Source of the DNA: Phycisphaerales bacterium
GTDB taxonomy: Bacteria; Planctomycetota; Phycisphaerae; UBA1845
Length of the DNA: 64,000 bases
Assembly: GCA_020639095.1 (NCBI GenBank)
Contig: JACKHH010000003.1
Location: 1-64,000, forward strand
Direction of reading: 5' to 3'
The translations under genes and the position numbers were made by a program. This document shows positions 17,958-26,491 of the stretch, piece by piece; within the stretch, counting starts at the first letter, position 1, and each line of letters begins with the position of its first letter. The notes under the pieces are model-generated. The model worked only from the letters and a program-made list of their open reading frames with translations, had not been told where the DNA came from and did not search any database.

Positions 17958-19102
17958 TGTCCGCAATCGTTGACCTGCTGAGCCGGGTGTTCGCCAGGCC
18001 GATGTTTCTGACGCTGCTCGTGCTCGTGCCGCTGATCTGGTGGCGCTGGGCGCGCAAACCGCAGCGCTCCGCGATCCGCTTCAGTACGCTTGCCCCGCTG
18101 CGAATGGCTGGTCAGACCTGGGCGGTGAAGGCGCGGTGGATCGTGCCTGCGCTGCGATCGCTTGCGGTGATTCTGTTGATCATCTGCCTCGCGCGCCCGC
18201 AGAAGGGCGATGAGGAAACCCGCATCGTTTCCGAAGGCATTGCCATTCAACTGCTCGTCGACCGGTCGAGCAGCATGCTCGCGGAAGATTTTTCGATCGA
18301 CGGTGAGCGGGTGAACCGCTTGGCAGCCGTCAAATCCGTGGCGACGAAGTTTGTGCTTGGGGATCGCTCTGCCGATTTGACGGGTCGGCCTGATGATCTC
18401 GTGGGCATGATCGCGTTCGCGGGTTATGCCGACAGCATGTGCCCGCTGACGCTGGATCACGCGTACCTTGCGGAGACGCTTTCGGATACACAGATCGTTG
18501 ATCCCAGCGAGGGACGCGATGAGGATGGCACCGCGATCGGTGACGCGGTGGCGCTGGCGGTGTTGCGGATGCGCGACCTGGCGCGTGATCGCGATGCGCT
18601 CAAAGCCAACCGCGTGAAGAGCAAGGTGATCGTACTATTGACCGACGGCGAGCAGACGCGCGGTGATCTGTCGCCGGAGCAGGGCGCGGAACTCGCGAAA
18701 GCGGACGACATCAAGGTTTACACGATCGGTGTGGGCACGCGCGGAATGGCGCCGATGCCGGGCGTCGACATCTTCGGGCGACAGACAATGACGCCGCGGC
18801 CCGTGACGATCGACGAGGAAACGCTGAAGAAGGTTGCGAAGTTGACGGGTGGTGAGTACTTCCGCGCAACGGATACGGAATCGTTGCGACAGATCTATCA
18901 GCGTATCGACGAGCTTGAGAAAACCGAGACCGAGGAGAAGCGGTACTTGCAGCAGGCGGAACTGGCGACGCAGGCGGTGACGTTGGATATCGACTGGCTG
19001 CCGCGCTGGCTGCGAACCACGCCGCCGCTGTTGTTGGTGGTGATCGGACTGCTGGTGGTTGAGATTGTGCTGGCGAATACGAGGTTTCGGCGCATTCCGT
19101 AA
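17957..19102 (+). CDS. batA: Von Willebrand factor type A protein BatA
   Basis: A 381-residue inner-membrane VWA protein of the aerotolerance cluster. Two hydrophobic segments lie near residues 14-30 and 55-75, the VWA domain runs from about 88 to 295, and a final membrane helix is near 352-373. The MIDAS is complete: DRSSSM (DxSxS), a Thr in the DGTAIGD loop and TDGEQT. FATSN-like RFSTLAPL near the start is usual in the family. The start codon overlaps the previous stop as TGATG. Its product probably binds metal and partners with BatB on the periplasmic or cytoplasmic face; direct function is not established. Confidence 0.92.
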   Translation: MSAIVDLLSRVFARPMFLTLLVLVPLIWWRWARKPQRSAIRFSTLAPLRMAGQTWAVKARWIVPALRSLAVILLIICLARPQKGDEETRIVSEGIAIQLLVDRSSSMLAEDFSIDGERVNRLAAVKSVATKFVLGDRSADLTGRPDDLVGMIAFAGYADSMCPLTLDHAYLAETLSDTQIVDPSEGRDEDGTAIGDAVALAVLRMRDLARDRDALKANRVKSKVIVLLTDGEQTRGDLSPEQGAELAKADDIKVYTIGVGTRGMAPMPGVDIFGRQTMTPRPVTIDEETLKKVAKLTGGEYFRATDTESLRQIYQRIDELEKTETEEKRYLQQAELATQAVTLDIDWLPRWLRTTPPLLLVVIGLLVVEIVLANTRFRRIP

Positions 19103-19106
19103 TACT

Positions 19107-19164
19107 GAATGACGAATGACGAATGACGAATGATCTTTGATCTTCGATCTCTGATCTTCGATTC
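19107..19164 (+). repeat. GAATGAC heptamer array with a GATCTTC tail
   Basis: Four heptamers (GAATGAC x3, GAATGAT) fill 19107-19134 just after the batA stop, followed by an irregular GATCTTTGATCTTCGATCTC run to 19164. The heptamer unit is the same as the array after moxR (14504-14536). Confidence 0.82.
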
Positions 19165-19170
19165 ACAACC

Positions 19171-20211
19171 ATGGACATCAAGTTTGACCATTTGAATTAC
19201 CTGCACCTGCTTTGGGGGGTGGTTGTTTTGGCGCTGCTCGTGGTTTACGGGTTTGCGCGGAAGCGGCGGGCGTTGCGTTTGTTTGCGACGTCCAACCTGT
19301 TCGGGCAGTTGATGCCTTCGGTCAGTATTGGCCGCCAGCGGCTGAAAGCCATACTGGTGTTGGTGGCGCTGGCGCTGCTGGTGATTGGCGCGACCGGGCC
19401 GAAGTGGGGGCGGGACATTGTCGAGGTGAAGCGTCGCGGGATCGACCTGATGGTGTGTCTCGACGTGTCGCGGTCGATGCTTGCGGAGGATCTCAAGCCC
19501 AACCGGCTTGAGCGCGCGAAGCTGGAAATCAGCGACATGCTCGGCGTGATGCACGGCGATCGCGTGGGTTTGGTGACGTTCGCGGGCAATGCCGCATTGG
19601 CGTGTCCGCTGACGATCAACTACGGCGCGTATCGGCTCGCGCTTGATGATGTGACGACGCAGAGTGCGTCGCGCGGCGGTTCGCTGATCGGTGACGCGGT
19701 GCGAAAAGCCGCCGACAGTTTCACCGACAAGGTGAAAGACCACAAAGCCATTCTGGTCATCACGGACGGCGAGGATCAATCGTCGTTCCCGGTGGATGCC
19801 GCGCGTCAGGCGTTTCGCGAGCAGGGCATTCGCGTGTTCACCGTGGGCTTGGGCGATCTGGGCCACGGGGCGCGGATTCCGATCACGGTGGACGGGCAGA
19901 AGCGTTACCTCCAGTTCGACGGACAGGAGGTGTGGTCGAAGATGGATCGGCAGACGCTTGAAGAGATGGCGGTGGAGGGGGGCGGTGCGTGTTTCCCGAC
20001 AGCCACCACCGATCCTGATTTCGTAGCATACTATGACGTGATTCGCGACAAGGTGGAGTCGCGTGAGTTGGAGGCTTCGCGCAAGGAGTTGTATCACGCG
20101 CAGTTTCAATGGTTCGCGGGGGCTGCGCTTGTGCTGCTGCTCATCGAGATGCTGATGACCGATCGGCGACGTGTGGCTGAGGCACAGGCTGCGTTGCGCA
20201 AAGTTGCGTAG
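19171..20211 (+). CDS. batB: Von Willebrand factor type A protein BatB
   Basis: A 346-residue second VWA protein of the bat cluster. It begins with a membrane-anchoring YLHLLWGVVVLALLVVYGF segment followed by KRRALRLFATSNLFGQLMPSVS, a second helix near 60-75, and the VWA domain (about 88-300) with MIDAS motif DVSRSM, SLIGDAV and TDGEDQ. A C-terminal helix is at about 312-330. It starts seven bases after the repeat run downstream of batA. It lacks a good Shine-Dalgarno, which suggests coupling or a repeat-borne initiation context. Confidence 0.92.
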   Translation: MDIKFDHLNYLHLLWGVVVLALLVVYGFARKRRALRLFATSNLFGQLMPSVSIGRQRLKAILVLVALALLVIGATGPKWGRDIVEVKRRGIDLMVCLDVSRSMLAEDLKPNRLERAKLEISDMLGVMHGDRVGLVTFAGNAALACPLTINYGAYRLALDDVTTQSASRGGSLIGDAVRKAADSFTDKVKDHKAILVITDGEDQSSFPVDAARQAFREQGIRVFTVGLGDLGHGARIPITVDGQKRYLQFDGQEVWSKMDRQTLEEMAVEGGGACFPTATTDPDFVAYYDVIRDKVESRELEASRKELYHAQFQWFAGAALVLLLIEMLMTDRRRVAEAQAALRKVA

Positions 20212-20230
20212 TTGATGTATCGGGATCGAT

Positions 20231-20280
20231 GTGGGACCGGTTTTCCAACCGGTCATGACCGGCAAGAAAGCCGGTCCCAC
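20231..20280 (+). repeat. 50-bp cruciform palindrome, copy 1
   Basis: Outer arms GTGGGACCGG and CCGGTCCCAC enclose two smaller hairpins (CCGGTTTTCCAACCGG and CCGGCAAGAAAGCCGG) around a central TCATGA. Copies occur at 23115-23164 and, reversed, at 42687-42736. It sits between batB and batC. Confidence 0.9.
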
Positions 20281-20312
20281 ATTGAGTCGTTGCGCGAACC
20301 CGGTGGTGTTTG

Positions 20313-21305
20313 ATGATGCGAATTCTGCAAACCAAATTCAAAGCGATCTTGCGAACGCACGCCACGTTGTTAGCGGTGGGTTGCTTGGTTGCCGGGGCTG
20401 CGCCGGCAGCGCGGGCTGCGTCTTCGGAGGCGGCTTCCAAGGTCGCGGAAGGCAATAAGGCTTACCAAGCCGGTCAGTTCGATGCGGCGCTCAAGGCGTA
20501 TGAAGAGGCGGAGGTGCTCTGTCCGGAGTGTCCCGAATTGGCATACGATCGGGGATTGGTGTACTACCGCACGCGTGATTTCGCGAAGGCACGCGAGATG
20601 TTCAATGCCGCGCTCGCGACGCGCGACCTGGGTTTGGAGGAACGGGCGAAGTTCAACCTGGGGAACGTGGCGTACGCGGAGGCGTTGGAGAAACTCAATG
20701 CGACGCAGGAGGCGATCGAACACGCGCGGCAGGCGATCTACCACTATCGTGACGCGCTCGACCTCAATCCGGACGATGCCGACGCGCGTGCGAATATCGA
20801 GACCGCACAGTTGCTGATCAAGGACCTGCTCGACAAGCAGAAGAAGGAGCAGGAACAGCAGAAGCAGGACCAACAGAACAAACAGGACCAGCAACAACAG
20901 CAGCAGAAGCAAGATCAGCAGCAACAGGATCAACAACAGCAGGACCAGAATCAGGGCCAGCAGGATCAACAGCAGCAAGACCAACAACAGCAAGACCAAC
21001 AACAGCAAGATCAGCAACAACAAGATAGGGACGAGCAGCAGCAGGATCAGCAGCAACAGCAGGGCGAGCAGCAGAAGCAGGACGAACAGCAACAGCAACA
21101 GGACCAGCAACAACAGCAGGACGGCGAGCAGCAGCAAGATCAGCAGCAGGCTGAGGAGCAGCAGGCTCAGGGCCAGCCGCGTGAGATGTCGCAAGAGGAA
21201 CTCGAACGCGCTTTGCAGGCGGTGCGCGATCGCGAAGCCCAGCGTCGTGAGCAGCGCGCCCAACGGCGCAATGCCCGCCGTGCTCCGGTGACCAGGGATT
21301 GGTAA
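20313..21305 (+). CDS. batC: TPR protein with a long Gln/Asp tail, BatC
   Basis: A 330-residue exported protein with a signal peptide (about 10-36, ending AARAASS), TPR repeats (about 40-160, VAEGNKAYQAGQFDAALKAYEEAE, ELAYDRGLVYYRTRDFAKAREMF) and, from about residue 170 to 288, an almost uninterrupted tract of Gln with regular Asp, Glu and Lys. The tail ends in a short basic region. The first ATG of an ATGATG pair is chosen. The position between BatB and BatD and the TPR plus Q-rich tail match BatC. Its stop TAA overlaps the batD ATG. Confidence 0.88.
   Translation: MMRILQTKFKAILRTHATLLAVGCLVAGAAPAARAASSEAASKVAEGNKAYQAGQFDAALKAYEEAEVLCPECPELAYDRGLVYYRTRDFAKAREMFNAALATRDLGLEERAKFNLGNVAYAEALEKLNATQEAIEHARQAIYHYRDALDLNPDDADARANIETAQLLIKDLLDKQKKEQEQQKQDQQNKQDQQQQQQKQDQQQQDQQQQDQNQGQQDQQQQDQQQQDQQQQDQQQQDRDEQQQDQQQQQGEQQKQDEQQQQQDQQQQQDGEQQQDQQQAEEQQAQGQPREMSQEELERALQAVRDREAQRREQRAQRRNARRAPVTRDW
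20848..21177 (+). repeat. CAG/CAA/GAC low-complexity tandem coding repeat
   Basis: About 330 bases encode irregular QQQD/QQDQ units inside batC. Codon alternation between CAA and CAG keeps the tract from being a pure trinucleotide repeat, arguing for selection on the protein more than recent slippage. Confidence 0.85.
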
Positions 21306-23095
21306 TGCGTACAGCCACGATCATCGCGATAGCCGCATGTCTGAGCGCCGCCGCGGCGCGGGCGGGCACGGTGCAACTGCTCACCGATTCCGGTGACGCG
21401 TTCGCCGGTGTGCCCTTCGCAGTGGCGATCGACGTGGTGTACGACAAGAGCCAGGAAGCGCCGCAGTTCCCCGAATTGCAGAACGCAACGGTGGAACTCG
21501 CGGACACCAGCCAATCGTCCAACTCAAGTTTTCAAATTACGATCAACGGACGGCGCATGTCGCAGTCGCAGCAAAAGATCCGTTACCTCTACCGCATTAC
21601 TCCGCAAGCGCCCGGTACCGTGAGCATCCCGCCGATTTCCGTGCAGGTGGATGGGGAGACGCTGCGCACGCGGCCGGCAGTGGTCAAAGTGACCAAGTCG
21701 GAAACCGGCGACCTGCTCTTCGTTGAGCTGAAGGCGGACAAAGAGAAGGCGTATGTGGGTGAGCCGGTCGATTTGACGCTGGAAGTGTGGTTGCGGCCTT
21801 TCACGGGCGACGGTGTGCGTTTCGATCAGAACGACATGTGGCGGATGATCGATGCCGGTGCGTCGGAGTTCGGGCCGTTCGCCGAGCTTTTCGATCCGCG
21901 AAAACCCAAGGTCACGTGGCGGAACGATCGTCGCCAGGACGCCGACAACAAGTGGCAGCCGTACATCGTCTACGAAGCCACCAAGCAGATATATCCCGAG
22001 CGCCCGGGGCCGGTCGTCGGCAGCGACCTTCGCGTGATCGTGAACTATCCACTGCGCGTGGGGCGCAGTCGCAGCCCGTTTACGATCTTCGACGGGCCGC
22101 AGGTGACGCAGGCGAAGGCAATCGTCGGTACGGTGAAGGAATCGCCGCTGACCATCATGCCGATCCCAACGGCTGGTCGTCCTTCGTACTACAACGGGGT
22201 CGTCGGCCCGCACACGCTCAGCGTGTCAGCCGCTCCCACGGAAGCGCAGGTCGGCGATCCGATCACGGTGACAATGGTCATCGCGGGTCGCGGGTTGATG
22301 GATACGTTGCAGGCGCCGAGGCTTGCGGACATTCCCGCGATCACGCAGCAGTTCCAGGTGGCGAACGATCCGTTGCCGGGTGTGGTCGAGGGCAAGACGA
22401 AACGCTTCACGCAAAGTTTGCGGGCGCTGAATGCGGACGTGAGCGAGGTTCCCGCGATCCCGCTGGTGTATTTCGATACCGATCGTGAGGAATTCGTCAC
22501 GGTGTACAGCAATCCGATTCCGCTGAAGATCACGGCATCGGAACGCATGTCCGCGACGCAGATCGTACAGGCAAGCGAGCCGGGCGGGCGTTCGGTCGAT
22601 TCGCTGACGCACCTCAATCGCGGAATCGAAAGCAACTACACCGATCCGGGGGAGTTGCTCGCGCAGCAAGGGTTGAACCCTGGGCCTGCATTCGCGGTAG
22701 TGGGGGCGGGTTGTCCGTTGATCTATGCCGCGTGTGCGTTGTTGCAGCGACGGCGCGAGCGCTACTCGTCGAACACGGCATTGCGGCGACGGCGCGGCGC
22801 GCGGCGTGAGGCGCAGCGGGCGCTCGCGCAGGCGGCCGGGAATCCGGATCGCTGCGCGGATGTGTTGCTTGGGTACGTGGCGGATCGATTGGATTTGCCC
22901 GCGGGCGGGCTGACGCGCCAGGAAGCGGTGCGTCATCTGCGCGGTGCGAACGTGTCAGCCGAGGTGGTTACGGAATTCGATAACGTGCTCGCGGACTGTG
23001 AAGCCGCGCAGTTCGGTGGTGGCGCGACATCGGGTGCGGACTTGGAAGCGCGGGTGAGGAAGTGCCTGGGGAGCTTGGTGCAGGCGTCGGTGTAG
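21305..23095 (+). CDS. batD: Oxygen-tolerance protein BatD
   Basis: A 596-residue exported protein with a signal peptide (about 1-23, CLSAAAARAG) and several beta-sandwich repeats typical of BatD (TVQLLTDSGDAFAGVPFAVAI, VYVGEPVDLTLEVWL, TEAQVGDPITVTMVIAGRGLMDTL). A single membrane helix lies near 465-485 (PAFAVVGAGCPLIYAACALL) with a basic RRRRER stop-transfer sequence and an internal cytoplasmic tail of about 100 residues. The ATG overlaps the batC TAA. Role: probably a periplasmic partner of BatA/BatB; the biochemical activity of the family is unknown. Confidence 0.92.
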   Translation: MRTATIIAIAACLSAAAARAGTVQLLTDSGDAFAGVPFAVAIDVVYDKSQEAPQFPELQNATVELADTSQSSNSSFQITINGRRMSQSQQKIRYLYRITPQAPGTVSIPPISVQVDGETLRTRPAVVKVTKSETGDLLFVELKADKEKAYVGEPVDLTLEVWLRPFTGDGVRFDQNDMWRMIDAGASEFGPFAELFDPRKPKVTWRNDRRQDADNKWQPYIVYEATKQIYPERPGPVVGSDLRVIVNYPLRVGRSRSPFTIFDGPQVTQAKAIVGTVKESPLTIMPIPTAGRPSYYNGVVGPHTLSVSAAPTEAQVGDPITVTMVIAGRGLMDTLQAPRLADIPAITQQFQVANDPLPGVVEGKTKRFTQSLRALNADVSEVPAIPLVYFDTDREEFVTVYSNPIPLKITASERMSATQIVQASEPGGRSVDSLTHLNRGIESNYTDPGELLAQQGLNPGPAFAVVGAGCPLIYAACALLQRRRERYSSNTALRRRRGARREAQRALAQAAGNPDRCADVLLGYVADRLDLPAGGLTRQEAVRHLRGANVSAEVVTEFDNVLADCEAAQFGGGATSGADLEARVRKCLGSLVQASV

Positions 23096-23114
23096 TCGCA
23101 GGCACTTGCAATCT

Positions 23115-23164
23115 GTGGGACCGGTTTTCTAACCGGTCATGACCGGCTGGAAAGCCGGTCCCAC
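23115..23164 (+). repeat. 50-bp cruciform palindrome, copy 2
   Basis: Same architecture and sense as the copy at 20231-20280, with three differing bases in the inner hairpins. It fills the gap between batD and batE. Confidence 0.9.
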
Positions 23165-23242
23165 ATGTGTCTGCTCCCGCCGTGTCCTTAACGGATACGA
23201 TGTAGTCGCGGCTCGGATTTGGTCTTCTTGAATGTTGGATGC

Positions 23243-24073
23243 ATGAGGCAGCGTAATTCGTCGCCAATCTTGATGTCGTTTCTTGCCGCGATGGTTGTCG
23301 CGCTTACGGTTGCTGCGTCCGTGCGCGCCGGTGATGCCGTCAAGGATCGCGAGGCTGTGCTGGCGGATGCGCTGGCTGCGTTCGATCGCGCGACCGGGCT
23401 TGCTGCGCGCCAGCCGGATCAGGCTGCGTCCGCTTATCGCGAGTCGGCCCGCCTCTTCGAGTCGCTGGTTGCGGACGGCGTGGAGAATGGTCGCCTCTAT
23501 TACGATTTGGGCAATGCATATCTACAGCTCGGCGAGTTGGGCAAGGCGATTCTCAACTATCGCCGCGCTGAACGGCTCATCGGTAACGATCCGCAGTTGC
23601 AAGCCAACCTGCATTTCGCGCGTTCGTTGTGTCGCAACCAGATCGATGCGACCGGGGGGACAGCCGCGTTGCGTACCGCGTTCTTCTGGCACTATGACAC
23701 GTCGCTGACCGCGCGCTTCTGGGTTGCGTTCGGTGCATACGTTATCTTCTGGGGGCTGCTCGCGCTGCGTTCGCTGACGCGGGCGGGCGGATTGGGATAT
23801 GCTGCACTCGCTTTGTGCGTTGTGTGGGTGTCGGCTGGTGCGTCCGTGGGCGTGGAGACGTGGCAGCACAGCACGACGCAAGCAGGCGTGACGGTTGCGG
23901 ACGACATCGTCGTGCGCAAAGGCAACGGCGATGGTTACGAACCGCAGTTCGCCGAAGCGCTGCACGAGGGCGTTGAGTTCGTCGTCGTGGACGAGCGCCC
24001 GGGCTGGTACAAGGTTGAACTGGCCGATGGCAGCACCGGTTGGCTCAAGCAATCCGAAGCCGATCTTATCTGA
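23243..24073 (+). CDS. batE: TPR and SH3 protein BatE
   Basis: A 276-residue protein that closes the bat operon. A signal peptide (about 8-28, SFLAAMVVALTVAASVRAG) precedes TPR helices (about 40-120, YYDLGNAYLQLGELGKAILNYRRAERL), two membrane helices (about 155-172 and 180-200) and an SH3-like C-terminal domain (about 210-276, VVRKGNGDGYEPQFAEALHEGVEFVVVDERPGWYKVELADG). This TPR-TM-SH3 order is that of BatE. The ATG at the Met-Arg-Gln codons is used since the eight upstream in-frame codons begin with TTG and overlap nothing useful. Confidence 0.9.
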   Translation: MRQRNSSPILMSFLAAMVVALTVAASVRAGDAVKDREAVLADALAAFDRATGLAARQPDQAASAYRESARLFESLVADGVENGRLYYDLGNAYLQLGELGKAILNYRRAERLIGNDPQLQANLHFARSLCRNQIDATGGTAALRTAFFWHYDTSLTARFWVAFGAYVIFWGLLALRSLTRAGGLGYAALALCVVWVSAGASVGVETWQHSTTQAGVTVADDIVVRKGNGDGYEPQFAEALHEGVEFVVVDERPGWYKVELADGSTGWLKQSEADLI

Positions 24074-24256
24074 TTACCCGCAAATCCTAGCCTTATTGAA
24101 CAAACCCAGGCGCACAATGCGCTGCGCATTTGCATTGCGCTGAACATATACGCCGCAGTTTCCGGACCTCACCGACGAGCTATGAAACAGTTTCATCCGC
24201 GTGCGATTGCGTGCGCCTGCAACTTCATGTTTACGTGGATGCGGGCTCGACGCTTC

Positions 24257-24265
24257 TGCTATAAT
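24257..24265 (+). promoter_or_regulatory. Extended -10 promoter of the GH16 gene
   Basis: TGCTATAAT (TG-N-TATAAT) lies 71 bases upstream of the GH16 start. No -35 match is seen, as is usual for extended -10 promoters. The surrounding TCTGCTATAATC is identical to the minus-strand element at the nagB promoter. Confidence 0.5.
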
Positions 24266-24335
24266 CGAATGCGGAATGCGTTTCATTCCAATGGTCAAAC
24301 GAGTGGGATAAACACGACGACGATTTGAGGTACGC

Positions 24336-26108
24336 ATGCGCAAGAGCAGTTGTGTTGGGCTGATTTGCATGGCGGTGATGTGCTGCCCGGTGTTCGCGGG
24401 AACCGAGTTGCTCGTCAATGGCGAGTTTGAGTACCCGCTCGATTCCGTCGGCCGCTTGGCTGGTTGGGCGCATAGCGGTGCGGTGCAGCTTCGCGCGGAA
24501 ACGGGCGAGCGGGCTGGGCAGTTTGTGTTGTCGATGACGGGTGCCGGTGAAGCGCATCAGGATTTCAACGCGCTGTCCGGTGTGTCGTACGTCATTCGCG
24601 GCAAGGTCAAACAGCTCGGCGGTGACAACGCAGCCAGCGCGTCGGTGAACATCGAGTTTCGTGATGCCTCCGGAGTGATCAAGACAGTCGACGCCGTCGA
24701 GTTACTGGGCAGCGATCCTGTCGGGCAGTGGAAGTCGTTTGATTACGCGGTCGCAGCCCCTCCGGGTACGACGACGGGCCGGGTGTATCTGCGCACGAGT
24801 GGCGCTGCGGATGGCCCCGTGTTGTTCGACAGTCTGTCACTGATGGCTGCTCAGACCTTGGAATGGTCCGACGAATTCGACGGCACGTCGCTCGACCTCA
24901 ACAAGTGGATCGTGATCAACGCGGAAGACTGGTCGGATTGCTGGTATGCACCGCACAACGTTGAAGTTGCCGGCGGATCGCTGATTCTGCACTCGGCAGA
25001 GGAGAATTACGCGGGCAAGCACTGGACGGGCGCAAAGCTCGAAGGCAAGTATCACCCGCAGTACAAGTATCTCGAAGCGCGTCTGCGTCACTCCGCACCG
25101 GATACGAAAATCTGGGCGACATGGTGGACGATTGGCTGGCAGAACAACACGTGGCAGTGGCCGCCGGAGTTGGACATCTGCGAGTTCGGTACGCAGTGGG
25201 AGCCCAACCCGTCGCAGACCTATCACTGGGACGTTGGTAGCGGGCACCAATACGACGGTGCGAACACGAACGTCGACGAGACGCAGTGGCACACGTACGG
25301 AGTGTACTGGACGGCGACTTCGTCACCCGTGTTCTATGTCGACGGTCTCATCACATACGCGCCTGGCGGACCGGCAGAGGGGTTCCTGATGCAGGCGCTG
25401 CTGATTCTCACGTCGTCGCCGAATCGCGATGATCACTACAGCGGCTGCCCGCTTGCGGATTGGGAAGTGGATTATGTTCGCGTCTACGATACGCCGCCGG
25501 ACCAGCCGGAAGTGCCCGGGCACCTCACGCTGAACAAGCCGGCGACCGCGTCGTCGATTGAGAATTCCGGATTGGGGCCGGACAAAGCCGTGGACGGTCT
25601 GGACACCTCGCGCTGGGCGTCGGAGTGGAGCGACAACCAGTGGGTTCGCGTCGACATGGGCGCGTCGTACACGATCAACGAAGCCCGCGTGTACTGGCAG
25701 TACGCGTCGGCTCGTGAGTACAAGATTCAGGTCGCGGACGGTCCCAACGGGCCTTGGACGGATTGCACGCACATCACGAACAACTTCAACAACGAAGCGT
25801 GGAAGGTGCATACCTTCGCGCCGCAGACCGGGCGGTACGTCCGGCTGCTGTGCATTCAGCGCAACACGCAGTGGGGTTATTCGGTGTTCGAGTTCGAAGT
25901 GTATGGCAATGCGTCACCGATCTATCCGTTCGACAATGATGGCGACGGCGATATCGACATGACGGACTTCGCTGAGTTTCGCGGCTGCCTGACTTCGCCG
26001 GACGCGGGCGTTGGTTTGAGCCAGGCGTGTCAGAATCAGGACGCGGACGGTGATGGGGACGTTGATTTGAAGGACTTCGCTGCGATGCAGCGATTGTTTA
26101 CGAACTGA
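24336..26108 (+). CDS. Secreted GH16 glycoside hydrolase with carbohydrate-binding and dockerin-like domains
   Basis: A 590-residue secreted enzyme that probably hydrolyses a beta-1,3/1,4-glucan or a galactan such as agar or carrageenan. In order: signal peptide (about 1-21), a carbohydrate-binding beta-sandwich (about 24-170), the GH16 jelly roll (about 173-390) with the catalytic ELDICE motif (nucleophile Glu278, helper Asp280, acid/base Glu283), an F5/8 type C domain (CBM32-like, about 400-525; WASEWSDNQWVRVDMG), and a C-terminal pair of dockerin-like calcium loops (DNDGDGDIDMTDFAEF, DADGDGDVDLKDFAAM). GAGG lies five bases before the ATG. The substrate cannot be fixed from sequence. No cohesin partner is visible in the window. 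Confidence 0.93.
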   Translation: MRKSSCVGLICMAVMCCPVFAGTELLVNGEFEYPLDSVGRLAGWAHSGAVQLRAETGERAGQFVLSMTGAGEAHQDFNALSGVSYVIRGKVKQLGGDNAASASVNIEFRDASGVIKTVDAVELLGSDPVGQWKSFDYAVAAPPGTTTGRVYLRTSGAADGPVLFDSLSLMAAQTLEWSDEFDGTSLDLNKWIVINAEDWSDCWYAPHNVEVAGGSLILHSAEENYAGKHWTGAKLEGKYHPQYKYLEARLRHSAPDTKIWATWWTIGWQNNTWQWPPELDICEFGTQWEPNPSQTYHWDVGSGHQYDGANTNVDETQWHTYGVYWTATSSPVFYVDGLITYAPGGPAEGFLMQALLILTSSPNRDDHYSGCPLADWEVDYVRVYDTPPDQPEVPGHLTLNKPATASSIENSGLGPDKAVDGLDTSRWASEWSDNQWVRVDMGASYTINEARVYWQYASAREYKIQVADGPNGPWTDCTHITNNFNNEAWKVHTFAPQTGRYVRLLCIQRNTQWGYSVFEFEVYGNASPIYPFDNDGDGDIDMTDFAEFRGCLTSPDAGVGLSQACQNQDADGDGDVDLKDFAAMQRLFTN

Positions 26109-26491
26109 TTGATGTGCTGCGTTTTCGTATTGATTTGAACCGCCAAGACGCTAAGACGCCAAGGACGGATTTGTTTGGTCTTGCTTATGCGCGATGGGAT
26201 GTAGGGTGGGCACTGCCCACCGACGATAGTTGATTGCGCTGCGGTTTGTTGGATGTCGCCCACACTGCGCTTTCCGGTTGTTTTGGCATTTCCTTTCTTT
26301 CTTGAACCACCAAGGCACAAAGGCACGAAGGACAGCCTGTTTTGGGATTTGCCAATTGGTTTTGATTTGTAGGGCGGGCTATTGCCCGCCTTCCGTGGCC
26401 GACTTGCTTTGCGTTGGTGGGTGGTGCCCACCGCTTTTTTTTGGATGCAGGCAGGATGCCTGCACCACAATGGCCTCCGATGCGGCTGGCC
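26109..26491. repeat. Gene-free tract packed with six short repeat relics
   Basis: No gene here. In order: a degenerate copy of the AACCACCAAGG repeat at 26138-26168; the TAGGGTGGGCACTGCCCACC palindrome at 26201-26221; a clean AACCACCAAGGCACAAAGG copy at 26305-26333; TAGGGCGGGCTATTGCCCGCC at 26368-26392; a related GGTGGGTGGTGCCCACC hairpin at 26416-26432 followed by GC and eight Ts, which could end transcription of the GH16 gene; and GCAGGCAGGATGCCTGC followed by ACCACAAT at 26447-26471. Each family has other copies in the window. Confidence 0.8.

Noticed and set aside
20370..21263. Minus-strand open frame made mostly of Leu
   Set aside because: It is the antisense reading of the CAG/CAA tract of batC, which gives Leu codons. 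A shadow, not a membrane protein.
24074..24335. Terminator at the end of the bat operon
   Set aside because: There are GCGC-rich inverted strings near 24108-24145 but no T-run; too weak to call.
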